A stretch of DNA of 26,197 nucleotides from the NCBI GenBank assembly GCA_964577175.1, contig CAZNYC010000052.1:1-26197 (forward strand), given 5' to 3'. Positions 1 through 7,149 of this stretch are shown here, in pieces. The DNA comes from BS750m-G62 sp964577175 (GTDB taxonomy: Bacteria > Planctomycetota > Phycisphaerae > FEN-1346). A model generated the notes under the pieces. That model saw only the letters and a program-made list of their open reading frames with translations. It had not been told where the DNA came from and made no database searches. Made by a program: the position numbers and the translations under genes. Position 1 is the first letter of the stretch. Each line of letters begins with the position of its first letter.

Positions 1-39
1 GACCGGCCGGGCCACACAGGCCGCGGCACGTGGCGCGTC

Positions 40-1125
40 TCACCCGCCCCGGGGCCGGTACACGCAGAAGGGTTCCTCGGCCAGGTAATCGCCCGTGAAG
101 GCGAAGGCGCGGGCCCGGCACCCGCCGCAGATGCGCCGGTACTCGCACGCGCCGCACCGGCCGCCGTAGCCGTCCACGTTCCGGACGGCCGCGAAGAGCG
201 GGCTCTCGCGCCAGATGCGGGCGAAGTCGAGGTCCACCGCGCGCAGGTCGCCCGCCTCCACATCGAGGAAACCGCAGATCTGCACCTTGCCCGTGTGGGA
301 GATGAAGGCGAACGTCTTGCCGCCCATGCATCCGCGGGAGAACGGGGCGGGCTCGGCGGGCGTCTCGCCGGCGCGCCTCGCGCGCTGCATTTGCAGCCGC
401 GAGTAGTGCGGGGCGCACGTGACGCGGATGCGGATGGGGCCGTCGCGCGCCTGGCCGGCGAGCCACGCCAGGGTCCGTTCGTACTCGGCGGCGGAGAGTT
501 CCTGCCCCGCCAGGTCCTTGCCCCGTCCGGTCGGCACCAGGAGGAACGGGTTGAACACCTCGGCGCCCAGGCGGACGGCGAGGTCGCGGACGGCCGGCAG
601 GTCGTCTCGATTGGCGCGGGTGACGGTCGTGTTGATCTGGAACGGGAGGCCGCCGCGGCGGGCGGCCTCGGCGGCGCGGCAGGCCATGTCGAACGCCCCC
701 TGGACGCCGCGGAAGGCGTCGTGGGACTCCGGGCTGGCGCCGTCGAGACTGATGGAGATGCACCGGATACCCGCCCGCTTCATCCGTTCGACGGCCTTGC
801 GGTCGACCATCTTCCCGCACGGGGCCATGACGACGGGCAGGCCCAGGCCGTCGGCGTAGGAGGCGAGGTCGTAGATGTCGTCGCGGAGCATCGGCTCGCC
901 GCCCGTCAAGATGATGGTGGGTTGGGCGAGGGCCGCGATGTTTTCCAGCAGCCGCCGGCCTTCGTCGGTCGAGAGTTCGCCCTCGTACGGCTCGTTGCGC
1001 GCCGCGGCCCGGCAGTGCCTGCACGCGAGCGGACACGACCGCGTCACCTCCCAGGCGATGAGGTGGGGGAGCAGCGGCGTGTCCTTTGTCCGTTGTCCGT
1101 TGTCCGTGGGCATACGCTTACTCAT
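40..1125 (-). CDS. ahbD: AhbD, radical SAM heme b synthase (Fe-coproporphyrin decarboxylase)
   Basis: The protein has 361 residues. AhbD performs the last step of the siroheme-dependent heme pathway: oxidative decarboxylation of two propionate side chains of Fe-coproporphyrin III to give heme b, in the cytoplasm. Seen: radical SAM motif CPLACRHC (C31, C35, C38), GGEP motif near residue 75, and a C-terminal SPASM-type cysteine set (GCMGG, QICGF, RCGAC, RICGGC, FCVY) for auxiliary Fe-S clusters. The phrases FAFISHTGKVQICGF and CAPHYSR match my memory of AhbD rather than other SPASM proteins. It lies downstream of ahbC on the same strand. The start is uncertain: ATG at 1125 and at 1113 are both possible and neither has a clear Shine-Dalgarno. 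Residues about 6-16 are encoded by a heptanucleotide repeat, so the N-terminus is probably not ancestral. Confidence 0.88.
   Translation of the reverse strand: MSKRMPTDNGQRTKDTPLLPHLIAWEVTRSCPLACRHCRAAARNEPYEGELSTDEGRRLLENIAALAQPTIILTGGEPMLRDDIYDLASYADGLGLPVVMAPCGKMVDRKAVERMKRAGIRCISISLDGASPESHDAFRGVQGAFDMACRAAEAARRGGLPFQINTTVTRANRDDLPAVRDLAVRLGAEVFNPFLLVPTGRGKDLAGQELSAAEYERTLAWLAGQARDGPIRIRVTCAPHYSRLQMQRARRAGETPAEPAPFSRGCMGGKTFAFISHTGKVQICGFLDVEAGDLRAVDLDFARIWRESPLFAAVRNVDGYGGRCGACEYRRICGGCRARAFAFTGDYLAEEPFCVYRPRGG
1081..1108. repeat. Heptanucleotide tandem repeat, four units (GTCCGTT type)
   Basis: Four consecutive 7-mers, GTCCTTT, GTCCGTT, GTCCGTT and GTCCGTG. They lie inside the 5' end of ahbD and encode part of its N-terminal tail (TDNGQRTKD on the minus strand). 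This is one of five such loci in the window. Confidence 0.75.
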
Positions 1126-1135
1126 CGAGATTCGA

Positions 1136-1260
1136 GGGTGGCATGGTCACGCGAGCGTGGCCATGGGCTTGCGCGGCGGGCAGTCTTGCCCGCCGCGCGA
1201 TGCCCAGGACTGGGCACCGCGCGTCACCATGGCCACGCAAGGCGCGTGGCCATGCCACCC
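1136..1260. repeat. 125-bp compound palindromic element between ahbC and ahbD
   Basis: The ends are 17-bp inverted repeats that match at 16 positions: GGGTGGCATGGTCACGC on the left and the complement of GCGTGGCCATGCCACCC on the right. A GCGCGGCGGG/CCCGCCGCGC hairpin is nested inside at 1171-1198. The left 17-mer recurs exactly at 24607-24623. The element fills almost the whole ahbC-ahbD spacer and could fold in the mRNA, attenuating or stabilising the transcript; that role is inferred. Confidence 0.8.
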
Positions 1261-1261
1261 G

Positions 1262-1309
1262 GCCACTCGTCATTCAATCGTCATTCGTGCTTCGTGATTC
1301 GTCACTGCC
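1262..1309. repeat. Degenerate heptanucleotide repeat (CGTCATT type)
   Basis: The units CGTCATT, CGTGCTT, CGTGATT and CGTCACT follow one another, preceded by another CGTCATT and a four-base interruption. The tract encodes the last residues of AhbC and its stop codon, and adjoins the compound palindrome that ends at 1260. Confidence 0.7.
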
Positions 1310-2491
1310 CGTGATGCCGATTTCCTCGTCCGTCAGATAGCACGCCGGGTCCGGCGCCCAGAGGTCGCCGGTGGCGGCCTCGGCCCGGACGCGGAAGTTG
1401 CCGCCGCAGATGTCCAGCCACCGGCACGCGGCGCACCGGCCGGTGACGTGGGGGCGCTTGTCCTTCAGTTTCGCAAGGAGCGGGTCGGACGTATCCGTCC
1501 AGATGGCCGAGAACGGCCGCTCGCGCACGTTGCCGAGCGATACGTGCCGCCAGAACTGGTCCGGGTGGACGGCCCCGTCCCAACTGACGCAGCCGATGCC
1601 GCGGCCGGACTGGTTCCCCTGATTCATGCGGAGGAGTTCGAGTGCGTCGGCGGCCCGGGGATGGCCCTCGCGCTGCATCCGCAGGGCGAGGTACGGCCCG
1701 TCGGCGTGGTTGTCGACGGTCAGGACCTCCGGCCCGTGATGGCGGGCGTGCAGGTCGGCCGTGCGGTCGATGATGCGGTCGACCACCCGGCGGGTGGCGG
1801 CGGCGCCCAAGTCCTCGTCCTTCAGCGACGTGCCGCGACCCGCGTACACGAGGTGGTAGAAGCAGGCGCGGGGGATGTGCTCGTCGCGCACCAGGTCGAA
1901 AATGCCGTCCACCTCGCCGGCGTTGCGGCGGGTGATGGTGAACCGCAGACCGACCTTGACGCCGGCGTCGCGGCAGCGTCGGATGCCCGCCAGGGCCCGG
2001 TCGAACGCGCCCGGCACGCCGCGGAAGCGGTCGTTCACGTCGCCGAGGCCGTCGAGCGAGACGCCGACGTACGCGAGGCCCGCGTCGCGCAGGCGGCCGA
2101 CCGTCTCGTTGTCGATGAGCGTGCCGTTGGTCGAGATGACCGCCCGCAGGCCGCGCTCGGTCGCGTGATGAATGAGGTCAAACAGGTCCGGCCTGAGGAG
2201 CGGTTCGCCCCCGGAGAAGAGCAGGACGGGGGCGCCGAAGTCGGCCAGGTCGTCGATGAGGCGTCGGGCCTCCTCGCCGGTGAGTTCGCCGGCGTAATCG
2301 CGGTCGCGGCTCTCGCTGTAACAGTGGACGCACCGGAGGTTGCACCGGCGGGTGCAGTTCCAGACGACGACGGGCTTCTTCTCGTCGTCGAACTGGAGGA
2401 GGTGGGCGGGCGGCCGGGCGCCGGCCTTCCGGTACCGCAGGACGTCGCCGGGCTCCACGGTGCCGCAGTAGAGTTTGGAGATTCCGATCAT
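1274..2491 (-). CDS. ahbC: AhbC, radical SAM 12,18-didecarboxysiroheme deacetylase
   Basis: The protein has 405 residues. AhbC removes the two acetate side chains of 12,18-didecarboxysiroheme to give Fe-coproporphyrin III, the substrate of AhbD. The N-terminus MIGISKLYCGTVEP is characteristic of the family as I recall it. Radical SAM cysteines are C50, C54 and C57 (CNLRCVHC), with GGEPLLRPD near residue 96. The C-terminal SPASM region has GIGCVSWDG, RCAACRWLDICGGN and DPACYL. The ATG start at 2491 agrees with that conserved beginning, although the preceding GGAAC is a weak ribosome site. The last roughly 13 residues (ITGSDESRSTNDD) come from a heptad-repeat tract and look like an acquired tail. 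It lies between hemA and ahbD on the same strand, but the spacers on both sides are filled with repeats, so one transcript is likely but not certain. Confidence 0.9.
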   Translation of the reverse strand: MIGISKLYCGTVEPGDVLRYRKAGARPPAHLLQFDDEKKPVVVWNCTRRCNLRCVHCYSESRDRDYAGELTGEEARRLIDDLADFGAPVLLFSGGEPLLRPDLFDLIHHATERGLRAVISTNGTLIDNETVGRLRDAGLAYVGVSLDGLGDVNDRFRGVPGAFDRALAGIRRCRDAGVKVGLRFTITRRNAGEVDGIFDLVRDEHIPRACFYHLVYAGRGTSLKDEDLGAAATRRVVDRIIDRTADLHARHHGPEVLTVDNHADGPYLALRMQREGHPRAADALELLRMNQGNQSGRGIGCVSWDGAVHPDQFWRHVSLGNVRERPFSAIWTDTSDPLLAKLKDKRPHVTGRCAACRWLDICGGNFRVRAEAATGDLWAPDPACYLTDEEIGITGSDESRSTNDD

Positions 2492-2523
2492 GGGGGTTCC
2501 GGGTTGGGTTCGATACGCTGTGC

Positions 2524-2728
2524 CGCGCGGTGGGCAGTCTTGCCCATCGCGGCTGCCATGCTGGTGGTCAGGAACGCGGCGGCCAAGACTTGCCGCCGCG
2601 CCCGTCGATTATTCGCATGCGGCGGGGCAGAAGTACACCCCCGCGGTGCCGGTGTTTCGTCTGGCCCGGTTGGCTTGCCCAACCGGGTCGACGTGTTCTC
2701 CCGGCCGGACAAGCCGGCCGGGCCACAC
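2524..2728. repeat. Cluster of palindromic elements in the hemA-ahbC spacer
   Basis: The 248-bp spacer 2492-2739 contains no gene. It holds a GCGCGGTGGG-type hairpin at 2524-2553 with a CAGTCTTG loop, a GGCGGCCAAGACTTGCCGCC hairpin near 2578-2598, and a compound element at 2662-2728 made of two hairpins (arms CCCGGTTGG/CCAACCGGG and CCGGCCGG/CCGGCCGGG). The compound layout recurs at 16882-16950. Confidence 0.75.
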
Positions 2729-2739
2729 ACGTTCTGCGA

Positions 2740-4176
2740 TCACGGTTTTTCCAAGCCCTCCGCGGCGTCGGCGGGCCTGCCTTCCGCCTCGTCCGTCTCC
2801 TCCAGGGCGTCGAGGTCGAAGAGGCGGCGGACGAGGTCGACGGTGGCGAGGCGCTGGCTGGTGGCCCCGTCGGTGGCCAGGTGCTTCAGCAGGGCGATCG
2901 GGTGATGGAGGACGCGCTTGGCCATCGCCTCGGCGAACGCCTCGAGTTCCTCGCGGTCGGAGTCGGCGAAGCGGCCGCCGTACCGGTCGATCTGCCGCCG
3001 GCGGATGGACCGCAGGCGGCGCTTGAGCAGGCGGATGGTCGGGGCTACCTGGCGGGAGGCGAGCCACCGCTCGAACTCGCCGAGTTCGTCCTCGACGACG
3101 GCCTCGGCCTTGGGGATTTCGCGACGCCGCCGCGCCAGGTTCCGCTCGAGGAGCCGGTCGAGGTCGTCCAGGTTGTAGAGGTACACCGATTCGAGTCGCC
3201 CGAGGTCGGGCTCGGCGTCGCGCGGGACGGCGATGTCGACGATCATGAGCGGCCGGGTCCGCCGCCCAAGCGCCGGGCCGAGGGCCTCGCGGGTGAGGAC
3301 GGGCTCCGTCGCCCCGGTCGAGGCGATGACCAGGTCCGCCCGGGCGACGGCGCCCGGCAGGGCGTCGAGGTCGATAGCCTCGGTGGCGACGGCAGGTGCG
3401 GCGGGCGTGCTTCGAGCCCGCTGCGGAAGCAGCGGGGTATCTTCATCCGTTGTGTCGTCTTCATCGCGCGGCGCGTGCGCCTCGGCCAGGTCGAGGGCGA
3501 GTTGCTGGGCCCGGTACAGCGTCCGGTTGGCGACGATGAGGCGGCCGGCGCCGCGGGCGAGCAGGGCCCGGGCCGCCGCCTCCGCCGTCTGCCCGGCCCC
3601 GACCAGCAGGACCGTCTTCGCCTCCAGCCCCGCGAAGATGTGTCCGGCGAGTTCGACGGCGGCCTGCGGCACGCCGGAGGAGCCCTGTTCCAGGGTGGTC
3701 TCGGTCCGCACGCGTTTGCCCACGCGGAACGCCCGGTGCAGCAGCCGGTTCAGGAGGAAGCCGGCGGTGCGGGCCTCGACGGCCAGGCGGTAGGCGTCTT
3801 TGACCTGGCCGAGGATTTCGCTCTCGCCCACGATCTGCGACTCCAGCGACGCCGCCACGCGAAACAGGTGCCGCACGGCCTCCGTGTCGTCGCGGCGCTC
3901 GCGGACGGCGGGGTCCGGCGCCGGCGGCGCGGTGCCGCGGGCCCGGCCGATGCGGGCGAGCAGGTCCGCCCACGGGTCCTCGGGGCCGCCGGGCCGGGGC
4001 ACGACGTAGAACTCCGTCCGGTTGCACGTGGAAAGCAGGAGGGCCTCGTCGTACGCCCGTTCCGCGTGGATGCCGCGCAGGAGCGCCAGCGCCTGCTCCG
4101 GCGCCAGGGCCAGCGCCTCGCGCACCGCCACCGGGGCGGTGTGATGGCTCGTTCCGATGGCGATGAGTTCAGGCAT
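2740..4176 (-). CDS. hemA: HemA, glutamyl-tRNA reductase with an in-frame repeat-derived insertion
   Basis: The protein has 478 residues. It reduces glutamyl-tRNA(Glu) with NADPH to glutamate-1-semialdehyde, the entry step of C5 tetrapyrrole synthesis. Seen: GTSHHTAPV at residues 8-16; nucleophilic C51 in STCNRTE; ESQIVGESEILGQVKDAY at 112-129; the NADPH-binding GAGQTAEAA at 193-201 and VANRT at 215-219; STGATEPV at 286-293; a C-terminal helical dimerisation domain. Residues about 236-262, an acidic then proline/alanine-rich stretch (DEDDTTDEDTPLLPQ and on), interrupt the nucleotide-binding domain where most homologs have a short link, and the DNA there is a dispersed palindromic repeat. The frame opens with a TTG at 4194, but ATG at 4176 gives the normal family N-terminus and is preferred. 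No good Shine-Dalgarno is visible. Confidence 0.93.
   Translation of the reverse strand: MPELIAIGTSHHTAPVAVREALALAPEQALALLRGIHAERAYDEALLLSTCNRTEFYVVPRPGGPEDPWADLLARIGRARGTAPPAPDPAVRERRDDTEAVRHLFRVAASLESQIVGESEILGQVKDAYRLAVEARTAGFLLNRLLHRAFRVGKRVRTETTLEQGSSGVPQAAVELAGHIFAGLEAKTVLLVGAGQTAEAAARALLARGAGRLIVANRTLYRAQQLALDLAEAHAPRDEDDTTDEDTPLLPQRARSTPAAPAVATEAIDLDALPGAVARADLVIASTGATEPVLTREALGPALGRRTRPLMIVDIAVPRDAEPDLGRLESVYLYNLDDLDRLLERNLARRRREIPKAEAVVEDELGEFERWLASRQVAPTIRLLKRRLRSIRRRQIDRYGGRFADSDREELEAFAEAMAKRVLHHPIALLKHLATDGATSQRLATVDLVRRLFDLDALEETDEAEGRPADAAEGLEKP
3412..3449 (-). repeat. Palindromic repeat copy inside hemA (GGATGAAG family)
   Basis: This 38-bp stretch, read on the minus strand, matches 26105-26142 at 36 of 38 positions. 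It has a conserved GGATGAAG head, a CCCCGCTGC/GCAGCGGG hairpin and a GGGCTCGA tail. A looser relative with a different stem is at 15361-15397. It keeps the hemA frame open and encodes part of the insertion at residues 236-262. Confidence 0.8.
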
Positions 4177-4184
4177 GGTGACAG

Positions 4185-4199
4185 ATCGTTTCAAACGAT
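4185..4199. promoter_or_regulatory. Perfect 7-1-7 dyad just upstream of hemA
   Basis: ATCGTTT-C-AAACGAT is a perfect inverted repeat located 9-23 bp before the chosen hemA start at 4176. Unlike the dispersed hairpins it is AT-rich, and I found no second copy in the window. It could be an operator or a 5'-UTR stem. If TTG at 4194 were the true start, it would lie across the start codon. Confidence 0.4.
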
Positions 4200-4301
4200 T
4201 GTCATTCTGAGGGTCGCCGCGGCGGCCCGAAGAATCTCGCCGTGGTCGTGGCTTGGTCAGGCATGCGCACGGCGAGATCCTTCGCTTCGCTCAGGATGAC
4301 A
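4200..4301. repeat. TGTCATTC-ended palindromic element, copy 1 (102 bp)
   Basis: The left end is TGTCATTCTGAGG and the right end CAGGATGACA. Inner inverted segments are CGAAGAATCTCGCC and GGCGAGATCCTTCG. It sits between hemX and hemA and shares its organisation with 8035-8136, 10683-10794 and 21252-21357. It has no coding capacity of its own. Confidence 0.85.
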
Positions 4302-4328
4302 TGGTATACCTTTCTCGCTTCTTGCGCC

Positions 4329-4401
4329 GGGTGCCACGGATTGCCGGCAATCCGTGTTCCGAGATCGGGCAGCACCGATTGACAAGCAATCGGTGGCACC
4401 C
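4329..4401. repeat. Compound palindrome with GGGTGCCAC ends
   Basis: GGGTGCCAC at the left and GTGGCACCC at the right form perfect 9-bp terminal inverted repeats. Inside are two stems, ACGGATTGCCGGCAATCCGT and CCGATTGACAAGCAATCGG. The same design forms part of the tandem array at 22933-23315. It ends seven bases before the hemX stop codon. Confidence 0.8.
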
Positions 4402-4407
4402 GCGAGT

Positions 4408-5217
4408 CTACGACAGCGCGCCGCTGACGGCCAGCAGGGCCATGACGAGCAGGAACCCCACGACCGCCACCGTGCTCGTGCGGACGTGGTGCCACCGGCC
4501 CAGCCATCGGCCCAGCACCGCGACCGCGCACACCACCCACGCGACGGACCCGGTCACGATCTTGCTGACGATCTTGGCCGACATCTCGCCCCCGCCGTCG
4601 CCGAACATGAAGGGGGTGACGGCGATGGCGAGCGTCATCGCGACGAACCCCGTCAGCAGGGCGCGGGAGGCCATCGGGCCCAGCGTTTCGAGCGGCGGCA
4701 GGCGGTCGAACAGCATCCCGAACCGGTGCCGCCGCAGGTTTCGCCGGGCCGCCAGGTACAGCGCCCCGTAGACGCCGGCAAACGCCAGCGCCGCGTAGGC
4801 GACCAGGGCGGGCAGGACGTGGAGGCCCGCCCACACGCCGCCGGCGGGCGGTTCGGCCGGCGGTTCTCCCGCCGACCCGGCCGTCAGAAACGACCCCGCG
4901 TACTGGAACAGAAACGCCAGCAGGAGGACGAAGACGCCCGTCTGCCGGTCGCCGCTCGCTGCCTCGATCCAGGCATAGACGGCGGCGGTGGCCAGCGCCA
5001 GCACCGACAGGACCTCGGCCGTCCGCGTCACGGGGGCGTGGCCCATCTCCAGGCCCCACAGCACCAGGTACCCCAGGTGCAGGACGACGAGGACGAACAG
5101 GTGCGGCGTCCGGCCGTGGGTCCGCGTGCGCAGGAAGAACGTGGCCCCGTAGTCGATCAACAGGGCCAGGTACGCGAGCGGCAGCAGGGCGCCGCCGACG
5201 GCGAGCAGCGCGGGCAT
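4408..5217 (-). CDS. hemX: HemX/CcsA-like integral membrane protein
   Basis: The protein has 269 residues and about eight hydrophobic segments, from LLPLAYLALLIDYGATFF at the N-terminus to VAVVGFLLVMALLAVSGAL at the end. It resembles the cytochrome c assembly (CcsA/HemX) fold through HAPVTRTAEVLSVLA and LHVLPALVAYAALAFAGVYGALYL (read as two motifs), but lacks the tryptophan-rich WWD heme-handling motif. Together with its place directly upstream of hemA, as in Bacillus, this favours HemX, a membrane protein reported to influence HemA levels, over a true heme transporter. The ATG at 5217 is preceded by GAGGAGA at a good distance. Two repeat elements lie between it and hemA. An alternative reading is a divergent CcsA paralog serving the cytochrome genes on the other strand. 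Confidence 0.7.
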   Translation of the reverse strand: MPALLAVGGALLPLAYLALLIDYGATFFLRTRTHGRTPHLFVLVVLHLGYLVLWGLEMGHAPVTRTAEVLSVLALATAAVYAWIEAASGDRQTGVFVLLLAFLFQYAGSFLTAGSAGEPPAEPPAGGVWAGLHVLPALVAYAALAFAGVYGALYLAARRNLRRHRFGMLFDRLPPLETLGPMASRALLTGFVAMTLAIAVTPFMFGDGGGEMSAKIVSKIVTGSVAWVVCAVAVLGRWLGRWHHVRTSTVAVVGFLLVMALLAVSGALS

Positions 5218-5261
5218 CGGCGTCTCCTCGGTCTGGCACGATGAAACGGCAAATCCCTTTA

Positions 5262-5341
5262 GCGCGGTGGGTCTCCGTACCCACCGCGATCGAATTACCG
5301 GTGCGGCTTTCTGTGCGGCGGGTGCGGAGACCGCCGCGCAC
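5262..5341. repeat. Two short GC hairpins in the divergent control region
   Basis: GCGCGGTGGG/CCCACCGCG at 5262-5288 and a related imperfect hairpin, GTGCGGCGGG to CCGCCGCGCAC, at 5313-5341. Both would fall in the 5' leader of hemX if the promoter at 5361-5389 is used. Confidence 0.7.
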
Positions 5342-5360
5342 GGTGCGGCATCCGGTTACG

Positions 5361-5389
5361 ATTATACGGATGCACGGGCGGCAGGCTAA
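5361..5389 (-). promoter_or_regulatory. Candidate sigma-70-type promoter for hemX-hemA-ahbC-ahbD
   Basis: On the minus strand a perfect TATAAT (5366 to 5361) follows TTAGCC (5389 to 5384) after a 17-nt spacer. The -35 match is partial (three of six to TTGACA), but a perfect -10 box is rare in DNA this rich in GC. The predicted leader to hemX is about 135 nt and contains two hairpins. Confidence 0.5.
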
Positions 5390-5407
5390 GGCGATTCCGG
5401 AGGTGAC

Positions 5408-5535
5408 GCGCGGCCGGACGACGCCGGCCGTGGCACGGGGTTGGAAAGGGGTGTGCCACGGCGGGTCTTGCCCCGCCGTGTTCTTGGCTTGCGGGACGCG
5501 CGGTGGGACGACGCCGGCCGTGGTACGTGGCGCCG
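5408..5535. repeat. Three palindromic elements upstream of resB
   Basis: Hairpins with GGCCGGACGACGCCGGCC (5408-5436), CACGGCGGGTCTTGCCCCGCCGTG (given as arms CACGGCGGG/CCCCGCCGTG, 5451-5483) and a second GACGACGCCGGCC copy (5498-5535). With 5262-5341 and the two promoters they account for most of the 392-bp divergent spacer 5218-5609. No gene is seen there. Confidence 0.65.
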
Positions 5536-5539
5536 GAGG

Positions 5540-5568
5540 TTGCCTTTCGCCCCCCGCGCCGCTACGAT
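5540..5568 (+). promoter_or_regulatory. Candidate sigma-70-type promoter for resB-ccsA
   Basis: TTGCCT, a 17-nt spacer and TACGAT, with the resB ATG 41 bp past the -10 box. The spacing equals that of three other candidate promoters in the window. Confidence 0.5.
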
Positions 5569-5609
5569 GGAAGCAGGCTGGCGGCGGGCGCTGCCGGCCG
5601 GAGCATTCC

Positions 5610-7139
5610 ATGAAACGACTCCGCTCCATCGTGATGTGGGTGACCCTGGCGGCGCTCGCCGTACTGGCGGTCCTCTCCATCGTCGGCGCGTTCCTGGGGG
5701 CCGAGGACGCCCGGGCGGTGTTCAACTCCGGGCCGCTCATCGTGTACTGGATCGCGCTCGCCCTCCTCCTGGCCGCCGGGTTCATCGTGTACCCGCATCT
5801 GGTGAAGCGGCCGGCGGGGTTGGCGATGCACCTCGGGGTGCTGCTCATCCTCGCCGGGGCCATGTGGGGGTCGGACACCGCCCACGCCCTCCGCCGCGAC
5901 CTCCTGGGCGCCGAGAAGGTGCCCAGCGGCTTTATGGCCGTCCCGGAAGGCGCCCGCGAGAGGCGAGTCATCGATCCCGCGGACCAGGAGGTCCTCGGCG
6001 AACTGCCGTTCGACATCGGCCTCCGCGATTTCCGGATGGAGTACTACGCGATGCCGGGCCTGCGGTGGCACCTGGCGGTCGTGGCGCCCGTCTACGGCGG
6101 CGACGGGCGGCTCGTCGACCGGCGGCAGGCCGACGTGCCGTGGGAGGTCGGCGAAACGGTCCGCCTGCCCCTGACGCAGGCCGAGGTGACGGTCCTCGAG
6201 TACCTGCCCCGTGCCCGCCCGACGTACGAGGAGGGGGCCGCCCCGGACGTCGAGATCGTGGGGCACTCCGGCAAGACGCACCGCCTGCCCGCCCGCGAGG
6301 GGGCGGAGGTCACCCTCGATCAGCCGCCCATGACCGTCCGCGTCGTGCGGGTCTTCCGGTGCCTGAAGGTTCGCGAGACCGAAGGCGGGGGCCTGGAACC
6401 GTACGAGGCCGAGGGCGAGGGCATCAACCCGGCCGTGGAACTCGCGCTGGTGCGTCCGGACGGCACGCGCGAGCGGCGGTTCGCCCTGGCCATCGCCCCG
6501 GGGCACGGCCGGCGGCCGGGCGACCCGGATTTCCGGTACGCCTTCCCCCGCCCGACGGGCGCCGAGAAGGACCCGGACAGTGCCGTCCCCGCGATGAAGG
6601 TCCGCATCGCCCGCGCCGGCCGCGAGATGACCCGCTGGCTCCTGCCCGGCCGGGACGAACCGTACGCCAGTATCGACCTGGCGCCGGTCTTGCCGGACGC
6701 CGGGGCGCCGCCTGAGGAAGACGAGGATGCCGGGGCGGACGGAGCGAACGGCGGCGAGGATGCGATCGCGGCGGAACCGCACGAAGACCGGGCCACGCCG
6801 GACCTGTACCTGGTCCGGCCGAACCTGCCCGTCCGCGATTATTTCAGCGACCTCGTGGTCCTCGACGACGGCGAGACCGTCCTCGAGAAGACCATCGAGG
6901 TCAACGACCCGCTGCACTACGGGGGGTACCACTTTTACCAGTCGGATTACGACCACGAGGCCGGCCGGTACACCGTGCTCCAGGTCGTCAGCGACTCCGG
7001 CCTGTGGCTCGTCTGGCTGGGGATGGTGCTGCTGGTGGCCGGCGCGTTCTGGCGGTTCTGGGGCGAGCCGGTCCTTACGAAAGCGGAAATCGGAAGAGAA
7101 CTAGCCGCGAGCGTTAGCGAGCGGCCGTTGTACGAGTAG
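5610..7139 (+). CDS. resB: ResB/Ccs1-like System II cytochrome c maturation protein
   Basis: The protein has 509 residues. ResB with CcsA forms the cytochrome c synthetase that passes heme across the inner membrane and attaches it to CxxCH apocytochromes. Seen: three N-terminal hydrophobic segments (about residues 9-30, 42-62 and 70-86), a long extracytoplasmic domain, the ResB signature IEVNDPLHYGGYHFYQSDYD at 429-448, and a last membrane segment at about 468-490. The frame is open from 5241, but ATG at 5610 after GGAG (5600-5603) and the promoter at 5540-5568 begins directly before the first membrane helix and is chosen. An acidic low-complexity stretch near 370-395 (PPEEDEDAGADGANGGEDA) is unusual. 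The last dozen residues are encoded by a small repeat (TAGCCGCGAGCGTTAGCG, from 7102) with a related sequence at 22884. ccsA follows after 10 bp. Confidence 0.85.
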   Translation: MKRLRSIVMWVTLAALAVLAVLSIVGAFLGAEDARAVFNSGPLIVYWIALALLLAAGFIVYPHLVKRPAGLAMHLGVLLILAGAMWGSDTAHALRRDLLGAEKVPSGFMAVPEGARERRVIDPADQEVLGELPFDIGLRDFRMEYYAMPGLRWHLAVVAPVYGGDGRLVDRRQADVPWEVGETVRLPLTQAEVTVLEYLPRARPTYEEGAAPDVEIVGHSGKTHRLPAREGAEVTLDQPPMTVRVVRVFRCLKVRETEGGGLEPYEAEGEGINPAVELALVRPDGTRERRFALAIAPGHGRRPGDPDFRYAFPRPTGAEKDPDSAVPAMKVRIARAGREMTRWLLPGRDEPYASIDLAPVLPDAGAPPEEDEDAGADGANGGEDAIAAEPHEDRATPDLYLVRPNLPVRDYFSDLVVLDDGETVLEKTIEVNDPLHYGGYHFYQSDYDHEAGRYTVLQVVSDSGLWLVWLGMVLLVAGAFWRFWGEPVLTKAEIGRELAASVSERPLYE

Positions 7140-7149
7140 CGAAACACGC

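Noticed and set aside
4202..6016. 604-codon reverse-strand frame covering hemX and the resB 5' end
   Set aside because: It overlaps two well-supported genes and shows arginine/proline-rich composition typical of a shadow frame.
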